Shown: one piece after another, positions 25,060-35,813 of the stretch
Layout: the number at the start of each line of letters is the position of its first letter
How positions within the stretch are numbered: the first letter of the stretch is position 1
Source of the DNA: Straminergon stramineum
Taxonomy: Eukaryota; Streptophyta; Bryopsida; Hypnales; Calliergonaceae
Length of the DNA stretch: 64,000 bases
Reading direction: 5' to 3'
Assembly: GCA_963920665.1 (NCBI GenBank)
Contig: OY987263.1
Span: 41,947,218 to 42,011,217 of the forward strand
The notes under the pieces: model-generated
What the model saw: only the letters and a program-made list of their open reading frames with translations
Databases searched by the model: none
What the model was told of the DNA's origin: nothing
Program-made: the position numbers and the translations under genes

Positions 25060-26511
25060 ATGGCGGAGTCGCAGTCGTCTCTCACGACAGCGAATGGTTC
25101 CGTTTGGACTCGCGAACAAGACAAACAGTTTGAGAATGCGCTTAATGTTTATGAGCAAGACAGTCCCAGTCGATGGGATCAGATTGCAGCAGTTGTATCT
25201 GGGAAGGATGCAGTGGAGGTGAAGCGGCACTTTGAAATATTACAGGAAGATATTAATTTGATAGACTCCGGACGAGTTGCACTCCCTAGTTACAGTTTGT
25301 CGTCGCTTTCATTATCTGAGGACGGTGCAGCATCCGACAGCCCGGGTGTGAAGAAAGGGACAGGGTTTTCAGGTCAAGCCGCAGGGCCTGGCGCTAATGC
25401 AAATGGCAATGGAAATTCTGCGCTGGGAGGAAAGGGCGTGTCATCTAAACCCGCTGACCAGGAGCGAAGAAAGGGCATTCCTTGGTCAGAGGAGGAACAC
25501 AGGTGGGAATGGCTTACCTTTCAGCCTGCGAATTTGTTGTGCATCCTTTGCAATTACAAACCAGGAGCTTATTTTTTTTTTGGAGTTTACTTTGTCCACA
25601 GCAATTGAAAATATGCATTGTGCACAACCTTTTCCTGTTATTTTACCTCATTTTTGCATACTTTCTAGATAGTCCAATCTTGACACATTTTCGTAGTGCG
25701 GGCACTACATGTGTTTTAGGAGGTTTGTGACTAGGTCCTTCGTCCACCTGATGACATGCTTAACCTCCCAAGTGCTCAAGCCGAAATTATAAGTGCTCAC
25801 ATGAAGGGACTACACCGTTGACGTATGATAATTTACCATTATACGAACCTTAAATCATGGCATAGGTCACGATGTAATTCGATGAATTCATGTTATTGTA
25901 TCCAATATATTTTCGATAAACTCTCGAGTTTATTGAGTATAGCCTTTCCTTTTTAATCCAATTTCTTCCTGCTGTCTTCGTTGTTGTTTCAAGTGTTCTC
26001 TGTGATCCATGAACTGTGTATCTAATCAAGAGAAATGTGACCAAATTGTCTTTGCAGGCTCTTTCTGTTAGGGCTGGCCAAATTTGGGAAGGGAGACTGG
26101 CGGAGTATATCTCGAAACTTTGTCATTTCAAGGACCCCTACACAGGTAGCAAGTCACGCTCAAAAATACTTCATAAGGTTGAACTCAATCAACAAGGACA
26201 AGCGGAGATCCAGCATCCACGACATTACGAGTGTGAATAACGGAGATGCTGCCCAACAAGGGCAAGGCCCTATCACAGGTCAACCTGGACCCGGTGCTGC
26301 CACCGGGCAGCCAATGCAACCCGGAATGTACCCTGGTCAGCAAATGATGGGCCAGCAAACGGCTGTTGGAGCTCCTGTAATGCTGCCACCTCCAGGGCAT
26401 GTTCCGTTTGGCCCCAGGGGCCATCTCCCGAGGCCTGTTATGCCTGGGCAGCAGATGGGTATGGCACCCCACATGGCTTACCCCATGCAACAGCCAGGTA
26501 TGCATCATTGA
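25060..26511 (+). CDS. MYB-related transcription factor, [17 protein letters not shown] type
   Basis: Two exons, 25060-25502 and 26058-26511, with a GT-AG intron splitting an Arg codon, encode 298 aa. An N-terminal SANT/MYB repeat (W16, W39) is followed by a Ser/Gly/Asn-rich linker. A second MYB repeat starts [10 protein letters not shown] (W142), has W162 in [10 protein letters not shown], and carries the diagnostic SHAQKYF at 180-186, interrupted by the intron exactly as in many plant R-R MYBs. The C terminus is Gln/Pro/Met-rich (QQMMGQQ, MPGQQMG), probably activating. The protein would act in the nucleus on GATAA-like sites (family knowledge). The start is the ATG before AESQSS, which places the first repeat at the usual distance; an ATG-less in-frame extension reaches 25015. 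Relatives control asymmetry, ABA and circadian outputs, and the specific role is unknown. Confidence 0.93.
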
Positions 26512-27094
26512 TGAAGGGTGGAGTCAGTGTTCCCCGAGGGTAGATTACACAGTGTACCCATGTTTCTACTTGTACATCGGTTTGTGGCCCATGAATTAGC
26601 AGAGCAACGGAAAAGTTGCGGGTTGGTTTGCTATGGGTGTCCAAGAATAGCTGCCTCCTTGTAATATAGTTTCTTCACGTGCAATAAATTAAAGCCCCCA
26701 GCGCTTGCAATTATGGTAGTTCTCTTTGGGAGCGCAGCTTTTGGGAGTTTGGTCCATTTCCTTGAGTTGATGTTGACAGCAGTCTCTTTAAAACCAGACG
26801 TACACTTACACCCTTTTCCTGCTTTGGTGTTTGCCGTTGCATTCATACTAACATCCATTGTACCCTGTACTATATAACACCTGTAGCTTGTTTTTTTGGT
26901 TATTTTTAAACATATGACACCTGTAGCTTGTTGAAGAACTGCATTGTAGCACTGTTTGCAGAAGTGCATTGAATGCGAACATGCTCCGGTACCTTTATCA
27001 TTGTTATAGTGATTTCCACGAGCCTCAGATCCGGGAGTCGAATCCAAGTTATGTAGTATGGAGTACTGGTTACAAATAGTATCACACCAAGTTA
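26512..27094 (+). other. Probable 3' UTR and intergenic spacer
   Basis: Follows the MYB stop directly, with CAATAAATTAAA near 26680 as a possible polyadenylation signal. The direct repeat 'acacctgtagcttg' occurs twice (about 26877 and 26917). No frame with a known domain. Confidence 0.4.
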
Positions 27095-28353
27095 GAGCAG
27101 CCCCACGGCAGACTCGCCAAGACCACACGCCAGATGATGGTTTGGCGAGTGCTTCTGATGACTGGGCCGTGTCTGCTCCTCCTGTGCCCCACTGCACACT
27201 CGCCAATCAGACTCGCCAACCGGGGTAAACAACGCTGGGTATTTTCGTTTTTGAGGAATCAAAAATCAAAAATTCAAATTTCACTTCATTTTGAATCATG
27301 CATTCCTATCCACATACAATGGCTTCGAATTGAAGCATTTCGATTTTTTTTCATTTTGAATGCATGAGTAGAAGTTCACTATATACACATGGAGTGGTAG
27401 GAGGTAGAACAATGCATGTGGGATATGTAAATTAAATCTACTAGGAGCTCAACCGCTCATAGTTAGGTCAAAAGTAGAATTTGTGTTGGAAGTAGAATTT
27501 CAGACCTCATTTAGGTATAGTAAAATACATTTTTCTAAAAAATTTTGAACTAAATTTTTTTAAAAAATCAAGTTAGATTTTACCTCCAAAAATCCGTTTA
27601 AGGTTTCAAGCCTCCAATCAAAAGTTATGGACAAAATTCAAAGAAGATGTTTGAAAATGTCAAAAAAAAATTCCTTCCAACCCCTATCTTGAATATTGTC
27701 CATAACTTTTGATTGGAGGCTTGAAACCTCAAACGGATTTTTGGAGGTGAAATTTAACTTGATTTCACAACTTTTTTTAATTTAAAGTTTCTTAGAAAAA
27801 ATTATTCTACTATGCTTAAACGGGGTCTGAAATTCTACCTCAAACACAATTCTTAATTTTGGGCAATGAGCAGTGAAGCTTTCATCTTCAAATTATCCCA
27901 TATTTTTTGAGGGTTCATGATGGACATGGATTTCACTATAAAAACACATCTCTTGTGCCACCGCCATTTGAGAGCATAAGAGGCAATTTCTTCCCATGCC
28001 CAAATATTACTTTCTTCAAAGAAATTTGAGCAAAAATCCTTGGTAATTTATATGTGGAGTTTATTCTGGTTTCATGTAGCTCTCCACATAATCATCCCTG
28101 CCCATTGACCTTGGTGAATTCCTTGAATTTGGGCAATATAATATCTTAGTGTGCAGTTAAGGCTTTGGGGATGCGGGCCAGAAGGTTGTAGCGAGCCACG
28201 CCCAAGGAGCACCAGTTGCCCGTGCCCTCGTCAGAATTTGGCGCAGCCGGCCACTTTTGCCTGTTTAGCGAGTCTGCCATGGGGGTCTCCCACAGCCTGG
28301 GCTCGCCCACTGAGCGAGTTGAGCCCATCCAACGTGCTGCTGTGGGGCTGCTC
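27095..28353. mobile_element. PIF/Harbinger-like non-autonomous element
   Basis: A 1259-bp element bounded by TTA on both sides (27092-27094 and 28354-28356). Inverted ends are GAGCAGCCCCACGGCAG / GAGCAGCCCCACAGCAG, with one mismatch in 17. TTA/TWA target duplication and GAGCA...CC ends are hallmarks of plant PIF/Harbinger elements (family knowledge). Both subterminal regions are GC-rich and carry repeated GACTCGCCAA / GCGAGTC words, possibly transposase-binding sites, while the core is AT-rich and holds a long foldback. No transposase frame, so it would need a helper in trans. Confidence 0.8.
27476..27853. repeat. Long foldback inside the Harbinger-like element
   Basis: Arms of about 165 bp (27476-27642 and 27689-27853) around a loop of about 45 bp. 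Matching blocks include CCTCCAATCAAAAGTTATGG / CCATAACTTTTGATTGGAGG, AGGTTTCAAG / CTTGAAACCT and GTAGAATTTCAGACC / GGTCTGAAATTCTAC. Pairing is strong near the loop and weaker outward. It may be a foldback element inserted earlier, or an inverted duplication. Confidence 0.85.
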
Positions 28354-28387
28354 TTATAGGAGTTAGTGAGTGCCTGATATCCAATTA

Positions 28388-28940
28388 AGGTAAACCTGTG
28401 TATGACAGGCAAACCATCCATGACAGGCACGTAGGAAATGACCCATTAGAGTCTTACATCAACCCATGAGGCCATGACAGACTTTCTCTAATAAATAAGA
28501 TTAGGACTACATTAGGTTGGTTAGTGACCAAAATCAATGACTTGGGTGATGGTGATGGAGTTATTAGTGCTTGTTTTAGGAACTTCTAGCTTTTCAATGT
28601 AAATTCATCAAAGCAAGTGATTTCTTTAATTCTTCATGTTCTAGCCATGTTATGGAATATTGTACCCATGTTAGGAAATATTCTGATTGCTTTAGGTGGT
28701 AGTATGGCCATCATGCATACACTTTTTGTTGGTTTTGGGATAGTCTACAATTTCTTTTGGGCCAATTGGTAATCACACTTCAAAAAGTCATAAGAAATTC
28801 ATACTTTGACAAAAAAAAAAAAAATTCAATTGTTATCTTCTTTTCTCACAATTGTCTTTGTATAGAAAAAACTTTGAGTTTTTTTTGCTAATTGTAACAA
28901 GGCAAAACACTCATTTTGCCTGGCATATGCAGGTCTACCT
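28388..28940 (-). mobile_element. Family A MITE, complete
   Basis: A 553-bp element between TA dinucleotides with inverted ends AGGTAAACCTGTGTATGACA (left) and AGGTAGACCTGCATATGCCA (complement of right), both continuing into GGCAAA. It carries the conserved block at the right (GATAGTCTACAATTTCTTTT; CTTTGACAAAAAAA). Inserted only 32 bp from the Harbinger-like element. Confidence 0.75.
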
Positions 28941-29397
28941 TATGTGCTTATGCTATAATCTCAAGAAATTATTATAGCAGCATTTGTTCAATCTTTTTAA
29001 TTATGACGATTAATTGCTCAAAATCTATGTAATTTTTTTAGGGGATACTCAGTAATAGATTCCCCTATTTCTTTATGATGAAATTGCTCAATTGCTACAA
29101 AATTTAGGGATAATATTGCTTTATTATGGATGAATTTACATACTTTTGGATGAATATGTGTTTTTTCATCCATGTCTATGGATGCATATAGCTTCACCAT
29201 TCCACTATAGATCACCTTTGTGCGTTATCCAAAAATTATGAAAAAAAACCCTACTCATTTGATTGTTGAACATGCATAAGTAGATTGTGTTTTATTAGTT
29301 TTTTTTATATTACTACAAATGGACATGTTTGCAAAAGATTCTTGAAGGCTTTTTACTTGCATAGTGGCACTATTCATGGAATCTACATAGGACAATA

Positions 29398-29621
29398 AGG
29401 TAGGAGGTCCATAAAGCACTTGGGCTCTAAAAGTGTCCTCTAAAGTAGAGGTACATTTTGCTTTCTAATTCCACAAAGCTCCAAAAAAATATAAAATGAC
29501 TTGGATTAGATGGCAATTCCATTCGCCTTTCAAGGAAAATTTACTGAAAATATTTAAAGAAGTCTAACCTCTCCAAATTAATTATCATCTCTTAAACATG
29601 CACTTCATAGACCTCCTACCT
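29398..29621 (-). mobile_element. Family C MITE, short form
   Basis: A 224-bp element between TA dinucleotides with near-identical ends AGGTAGGAGGTCCATAAAG / AGGTAGGAGGTCTATGAAG. It is reversed relative to 7933-8251 and lacks most of the roughly 85-bp internal hairpin of that copy, keeping only TCCTCTAAAGTAGAGG. An internal deletion derivative. Confidence 0.75.
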
Positions 29622-29707
29622 TATTATGCAATGTGTCACAGTTAACCTCCCCCATTGAACTATCCAATGGATGTGAAATGTAGGATATTGATTCAATCTA
29701 AATTCAA

Positions 29708-29920
29708 TCCCTTAGAGCCTAAATCCTTTCTTAAATTTTTGCAAATTTTTGTTTGCATCTTTATAAAATATGTACAATTTACCTCAATTTCATCAAATAT
29801 GACATGCAAAACGTGTGTAGTCAAGTAATGGTTGGGATGAATGAGAAGTTATTTGGCTAATGAAATCCTTAAAAATTCTTTCTTTGTCATCTAGAACTGG
29901 GACATTCAAGTGCTAAGGGG
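29708..29920. mobile_element. Short inverted-repeat element, family D
   Basis: A 213-bp copy of the element at 35158-35378. The right end reads CAAGTGCTAAGGGG|TTAA, while the left end TCCCTTAGAGCC is degraded and preceded by TCAA. Interior phrases shared with the other copy include 'atctttataa', 'cctcaatttcatca' and 'gtgctaaggggt'. TTAA flank on one side only. Confidence 0.6.
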
Positions 29921-29921
29921 T

Positions 29922-31008
29922 TAAATATCTACAACTAAAAACATTTAAGTATGCATTTGGGCATGATTGAATACTTCAAAAAAATTAGCAAAGATGTCCT
30001 TGAGTAAATGGCCCTTGTGCAATGAGCATCTATCTATTGTCTAAATTTATTGGGGCATGCTTTTTGGTACAATAAAGGCATTGAGTAATTGCCATCACAA
30101 AGGTGCCCATTTTAGGGTAACGCTACAACCATTTTCAATGGGTAACATGACCAATACAAATGCATTAAAATTTTTTTTGGGTAATCCAATGACTCTTGTG
30201 TGCCCTTTGACAATAGAGTTAAATAATTCAGAACATATTCATCCCTTGTTAGAACTTTTTTATTTCAATTCCCTTAGGCTTGAGTAGTTGAGTATACGAA
30301 AAAGTGAAATGGAAATTTTCATCCATCACAAAGGCCGAAACAGCCACTCTCACTGCAATGGGCTCGTCTACCGAAAGTGTAACATTTCTGTCGACACTGG
30401 AATAACCCTTTCAGAGAATTCAATTTTAACTGTTTTAGACCAGGCGTGTTTATAAATAACGTATCGATCCTGGCCAGAGCCTTTGCACGAGTCCCCAATT
30501 TGGTAGGAGGTAAGTTAAAGGCGCCCTCACAGCATGAGTGAATAATGTTATCCACAGTCCTGCCAGGCAACACCATGCACACATCTCTGACTACGATCGT
30601 TTAGAATCTGAATTGCTGGCGTCTCCAATGGCCATCGACATTGACAGAACCGTGAGAGGATGATTATGAGGGGGTTCACTTTCAGCAGAGGATTTGAATG
30701 CAGATAGAAAAAAGAGACAAAGATATAATTAAACAGGAAGCCTGCAACTTCGGTGACAACACAGAGCTGCAACATACGGAAAACGTAAAAGCACACCTCA
30801 AACTGCATCTGCATCAAGCATCATTGATGATTTATACGACTACTAACTTTAAATCTACAGTAGTAATGTTCTTTGTCATTGAAACCTCTGGAGTCTGGAC
30901 TGGGAAAAGACCGGCAGCCAGGGACGAAAGATAGTTACTCTTTGTCAGATACTGTAAGCGGATATCCGTAATTTCATTGAGGATTTGCGATCTGCATACC
31001 ATTACATA
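29922..31008. other. Intergenic, no supported gene
   Basis: Composition becomes less AT-rich after about 30.3 kb. Minus frames at 30319-30582 and 30548-30817 and a plus frame at 30698-30934 have no recognisable domain. They might be UTR or 3' exons of the doubtful gene at 31009-31400. Confidence 0.35.
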
Positions 31009-31400
31009 TCATATGATCAAATAACCAGCGATGACCCTATTACAAAATGGAAAGGAGTGCACAATACTCTCAATTTGCAGGGCAGGCTCGCCCAGGATTT
31101 CATTTTGGACTCCAAAGTTTGGAGAGTCTCGTTTCAGGGCAGTTACGTATGCTACACTGGAGACCCACATAAACAAATTATTAAGAACATAAAGTACGCA
31201 ATAGATGATGCAAGTGAGAACCTTCTCGAGAGCGAATGCCTAACTGAAAGTAACAATCCAATTGAAATATGGTATTTATATTCGCAGTGGCTAACATCAG
31301 ATCATACCTTGTAGAGGCCGCCGAACAGACCGTAGATCCCTAAGATTCCGCCACCTGCTTTCGGTACTTGGACGTGCGATGAAAACGAGTGACGAGCACT
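31009..31400 (-). other. Exon-like segments of a possible membrane-protein gene
   Basis: On the minus strand 31400-31308 reads as a Gly-rich hydrophobic stretch (VPKAGGGILGIYGLFGGLYK) ending at a GTATGA donor. Downstream, about 31250-31009 stays open and includes YVTALKRDSPNFGVQNEILG followed by EPALQIES. A short transmembrane segment followed by a 'LGEP' motif is reminiscent of TIM21/COA1-like mitochondrial assembly proteins. This resemblance is weak and rests on a few residues. I could not place a start codon or a consistent chain of splice phases, so it may be a fragment. Confidence 0.25.
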
Positions 31401-31929
31401 TCAGACGGTACACTACTGCAAACCAGCTTTTTTGCAGACGAGCGTTCAAGCAGATGCACTAATCTTCGTATACTCCAACCAGACACTGGGAGAGAGATGC
31501 AAGGCCAGGACCAGCATGAAAGCTTAGCCTATCTACAACCATTTCCTTTTTTGTACAGTTCGTAAATTATCTACAAATCTAAGGGCCGGCGGAGTTGAAA
31601 GACTTCTACACAAGGTAGAAGACACCTAAAATCTCCATGTACCCAAAAGCGCCACTTGATCAGTGTGCTGGTGTAGTATACCTCCCCTTAATCAATATGT
31701 ACCTACTGTCAACGAAGCAATTTCAGAACATCTGCCAATAAATCCGTGAGACTTCATAACATTTGCATACAGTATCCAAATAAAGTACTCTTGGGTGCAC
31801 TGGAATTCTCTTCCATTCGCCATCAAGAACATCAACCAAAATGTGGTCAGTCTAATAATGGGAACTATGGTCAAGAGCAAAAGACACGATTTTGAATGCC
31901 CCTACCTTACACAGATGGAAGTCAGAAGT

Positions 31930-33665
31930 TCAGATGCATGTCGCGATATTTGAGCTACTGAACTTCTCGCAGGCCTGCACCGCCTGTTGCTCCACTCCAG
32001 GTGGTAATTTCTTCCCCTGTCCGATAACCTGCAGGCGTAGTCGCAGAAGCTCTAGTTTGAGATTCTCTCGTCTCTCCATGTGCTTCTCTTTCATCTCCAG
32101 TTTCTGCTCCATCAGCTTCTGCTGCAACTCCATTCGGCGCTCTTCCATTTTGAGTTTCCTCTCCATGTGTCGCTCCTCGTTCTCTACTCGCCTTTCCTCC
32201 ATTCTCTCCAGAAACCGATGCCGCCGCTCTTCCAGGGCCATAGTCATCTCCATCTTGGCTTGCTCAACACGCGCGTAAGTGTCCGCAAAACCTTGCACGA
32301 TTTTCGCCACACTCTGCGCTGTGAGAGTAGCTCCTCCCAGCTTCCTGCGTTTCACGCTCTCCTTCCCTGGCTCAACACTACGTGCGTTGCTATTATGGTG
32401 GAAGCACCCGTTTCCATCACCTATCTGAAATTCGTCCCCCAAAGTACACGAGAAGCTGTCAGAAAAAAGTGATGTGAAATTGTTCCCTTACAAAGGGCCT
32501 CCACGGATCATAACCAAATATTAGGTGATGGTCTAGGGTTCAATCGGATGTGGAAATAACTTCCTCTACATGATAAAAATGGGCATCCTTATATTCCTAC
32601 TTTTCTAAATTCACAATACATACAGCATTTTGCTCCCAAAATATGCTTCTATCCACCAAATTCCTAATTTTCAATGCAGAAGAAAAATAAAATTTCCAAC
32701 ATCTTTCCCCTGGCAATTCTTCCCCCATGCAAGTGACGGGAATGGGGTGAATCTATCTTATCAAGGTAGGGAATTAAACGCGCAAGGTCCTTTGCAATTT
32801 TAATTTTCCCATTTACAATGCAAGAGTCCACAGACCAGACTTGTACGAAATGAAATATTATCACTGGCAAAGATTCTTCCATGAGTTACTTAGAAGATAC
32901 AATACCCATGGTCAGTCTACGCTTGTGATTGGACCCTATCACTTCTAACTTCAACCATTCATAACTAACTCATGCCATATTCAAATTATACATGTTTCTG
33001 TGCATTGGAATCCTCTCAAAATCAGGACAAGATCCACGCAGAAAGAACATTAATTTTCTTCAAAAAAGTCAATTCGTAAACTGGAAACCACTAAAATAAG
33101 ACGAAAGAGACGGCAATAGGTTCCCTACCTTATTGCCGTGGCCACACGTCACACAAGCGGAAGGTGAAACTTCTGGCAGACGCTCCTCATGACAATCCCC
33201 GATCCTCGACGACGCAGCCGCTCCTTTCACTCCCTGATCGCCATTCACCTCAGGCGGCATCGCATTCAGGAATGGAACTAGTCGATTACTACTGTCCTGG
33301 TGCATTACGACTTCCGGAGCTCCAATACTGGCCATCTCCCGCTTCGGAGTCCCCCACAACAAGTCACAGCGATCGTACCACTTCCATGTAATCAAATTGC
33401 GGTCATTCTCGCCTTTGCTCGACTTCTCCCGCTTGTACCGCTTCTTCAACGAGTCAATCTTGTTCTTCATCTGCGGCTGCTCTCGCTGATGCGCCAGACG
33501 CGCATTTACTTCACGCACCACGGTCTCCCAATGCCGCTTACCGAGATTCTCCCTGTTCACGTGAATGTACGTGGTGCCCCACACGTCTAACAGAGCTTCC
33601 ACCTCCTCGTCAATCCATGTCTCTCTCTCTGAACCTAAAGTCTGCAACCCCGATGCACTGTCCAT
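31930..33665 (-). CDS. Trihelix transcription factor, SIP1/ASIL-like
   Basis: Two exons, 33665-33129 and 32424-31930, joined in phase 0 by a GTAGGG...TTTCAG intron, encode 343 aa. Residues 14-105 form a trihelix (GT) domain with the tandem Trp positions W17, W29 and W46, then KNKIDSLKKRYK (67-78) and ITWKWYDRCD. The middle is variable. Exon 2 carries a basic KRRK cluster (about 204-207, likely nuclear signal) and a long Glu/Arg/Met-rich coiled coil (about 230-310), the layout of SIP1/ASIL trihelix proteins that bind GT/CG-box elements and often repress. The strongest intron acceptor (TTCTGACAG, about 32454) is out of phase, so I chose the next one. ATG at 33665 is the first Met before the domain. 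Confidence 0.88.
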
Positions 33666-33787
33666 ATCGATCTCTAAACTAGCTCAACAAAATGGAAACA
33701 TAAAAAAACGATAAAAATACTCTTCCACAAAAACGCTGTGGACTGATACTCATGAGCTCAACTCCATCGCACGCATACCGAGACTCC

Positions 33788-33957
33788 AAACCCTACCACC
33801 TTGCAAACTCGGCAATCCCGATGTGCCAGCGCTGTCGATTAATCTCTCCCGAACTATCTCAATAAAAATTCAACAATAAAAACTGAAAAATATACTCTGG
33901 TCATGGTTCAGCTTCGTCCATGGACTCCTCGCACATGCACGGAAAGTACAAACCCTA
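33788..33957. promoter_or_regulatory. Two AAACCCTA telo-box words upstream of the trihelix gene
   Basis: AAACCCTA at 33788-33795 and 33950-33957, 120-290 bp upstream of the trihelix start codon. Telo-boxes are enriched in promoters of growth-related plant genes (established). Relevance here is inferred from position only. Confidence 0.4.
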
Positions 33958-33965
33958 CTACCTCC

Positions 33966-35157
33966 AAATCAAGCTCCCGAGCTCAATTGGGCACCACTTC
34001 AAATACCGTAAAGAGGGACGGATACGGCAGGCGCGTGCGGCAGTCGTTGGCGTTGCGTCTGCGACAGCCAAAGCGAGCAGGAATGGGCGAGACAGACGAG
34101 AAGGGGCGATGGCGGTGAGTCCAGGGGACGGCAAAAAGAGACGCCGGGGAAGGGGCTTCGCCGAGATAGGGCTCGCGGCAGCGGCCGGCCCACGCTACCT
34201 GCCTTTAAAAAGCAAAAGTGATGCAACTTTTCCTTAAATGCACACACCGAAATTAAGTTCTTATTGCTTTATCAATGAAGTTTGAACCATTAAAATGCAA
34301 GCTAGTAGTATGTTGGAATCTTTTTTATTTTTGGTAGGAAGAAGATTTTAAAATTTGATCAATTTAATATTTAATTATAATTTTAGACAATAGTTATATA
34401 ATTTATTTATTCAATTATACCTCCACAAGTACTATATGTGGCTTGTGACATTGAATTATATTAAATTTTTTTTACATAAGCCAAAATTTTAGGGAAATTA
34501 TTTTTTCAAGGAACAAAAATTTTTCATGGCAAAAAAAATAAAAATTGACTATAAACTCTATTTCTATTAGTCAAAAGGGTGACAACCCTATCCTACCCTT
34601 ATAGTAAATCTTATAAATCCTATAGAGATTTGTTATAAGTTCTAACCAATAGCTATGTAATACATGATACTATAATATTAGAAAAGAATAAATTCTAGCA
34701 TGTCTTCATAAAACATTCATTATTAGAAATAAATAGGATGTTTTTTGACATCATAGTTGGTGTTTTATACAAGTACTACAATATTCCTAATAGTATGATC
34801 TTCATTTAACTTCTATCCACATTTGTCCACAATATATGCTTTCATCCACATGTTCACAAAAGTTAGATATCATTTATTTATAATTCATTCAATAGTTCAA
34901 TACAGTCTATCACTAATCAAACTCTTACAATAATTAGATTAATTTGTCTACTTGCAACAATTTTGCAATTTATGAAGATATTAACCACAAGGGAAAATGT
35001 TGTGGCATTGTAAATTCATATATGAATGTCTATGGTAAGGGTTTAGGGTGATTGGATTCTAGAGTACAAGAGGATTCAAACCCATATACATACTCTAGTA
35101 GTTTATGATATAAGTTGGCAAACTAACTCCAATCTATGGTTTAGGGTATAACCATAA
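33966..35157. other. Intergenic, no gene seen
   Basis: GC-rich up to about 34,205 (possible promoter or CpG-rich edge of the trihelix locus), with overlapping frames on both strands that have no known domain. Beyond that AT-rich DNA with nothing recognisable. Confidence 0.45.
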
Positions 35158-35378
35158 CCCCTTAGCACTTGAATCTGTTCTTGAATTCCACCAAATTTTT
35201 GCTTATATCTTTATAATTATATATTACTTCCCTCAATTTCATCATATTTATCATACAAAAAGTGTGGTTTTAAAAAGTCAAGCATTAGTTTGGACGAATG
35301 AAAAGATCTATGGTCAAAAGAACTCTTGATACCTCTTTGTTCATCATCGAAATTGGGGACGCTGGAGCACTAAGGGGG
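35158..35378. mobile_element. Short inverted-repeat element, family D
   Basis: A 221-bp element with ends CCCCTTAGCACTTGAA and, complemented from the right, CCCCCTTAGTGCTCCA. Flanks are ATAA (left) and TAAA (right), each one change from TTAA. A second copy is at 29708-29920. No coding capacity. Confidence 0.6.
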
Positions 35379-35813
35379 TAAATACTACAAAAATTGAGCT
35401 CTTAGCAAGCACCAAATCTTTTAGTAATGACATACTTACAAGCGAGGATTGTTCAATGACCAAATCCAAACTTTTCAATGTCTATTTCATACAAATTTAT
35501 GATGTACTTCCAAGGATGATATTCTTCACTTCTACTTATATATGAATGAGTGGAAAGTTAAATTTTATCAGCAACTTCTTATTGAGTGCACTGAAGATTC
35601 TCTCTTACCTGTGAAGGAGACATTCTCCAAACAATCAAGAGTATGTTTGTGACAGAACTTCCAATATTTTGGTGTTTTTGCCACGTCGATTCTGCTCACC
35701 ATTTGGGAGACAATCGAGGCAGGCTATAAACAAATTACACCACTGGAAATGAAGGATCTTCAAACAACATTCAATAATAACGTGAAAAATCAAAAGGGGA
35801 ATTGGAAGGTTAA

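Noticed and set aside
31892..32472. Ser/Arg-rich and Leu/His-rich plus-strand frames
   Set aside because: They are antisense to the Glu/Arg/Met-rich coiled coil of the trihelix protein, whose minus frame makes biological sense.
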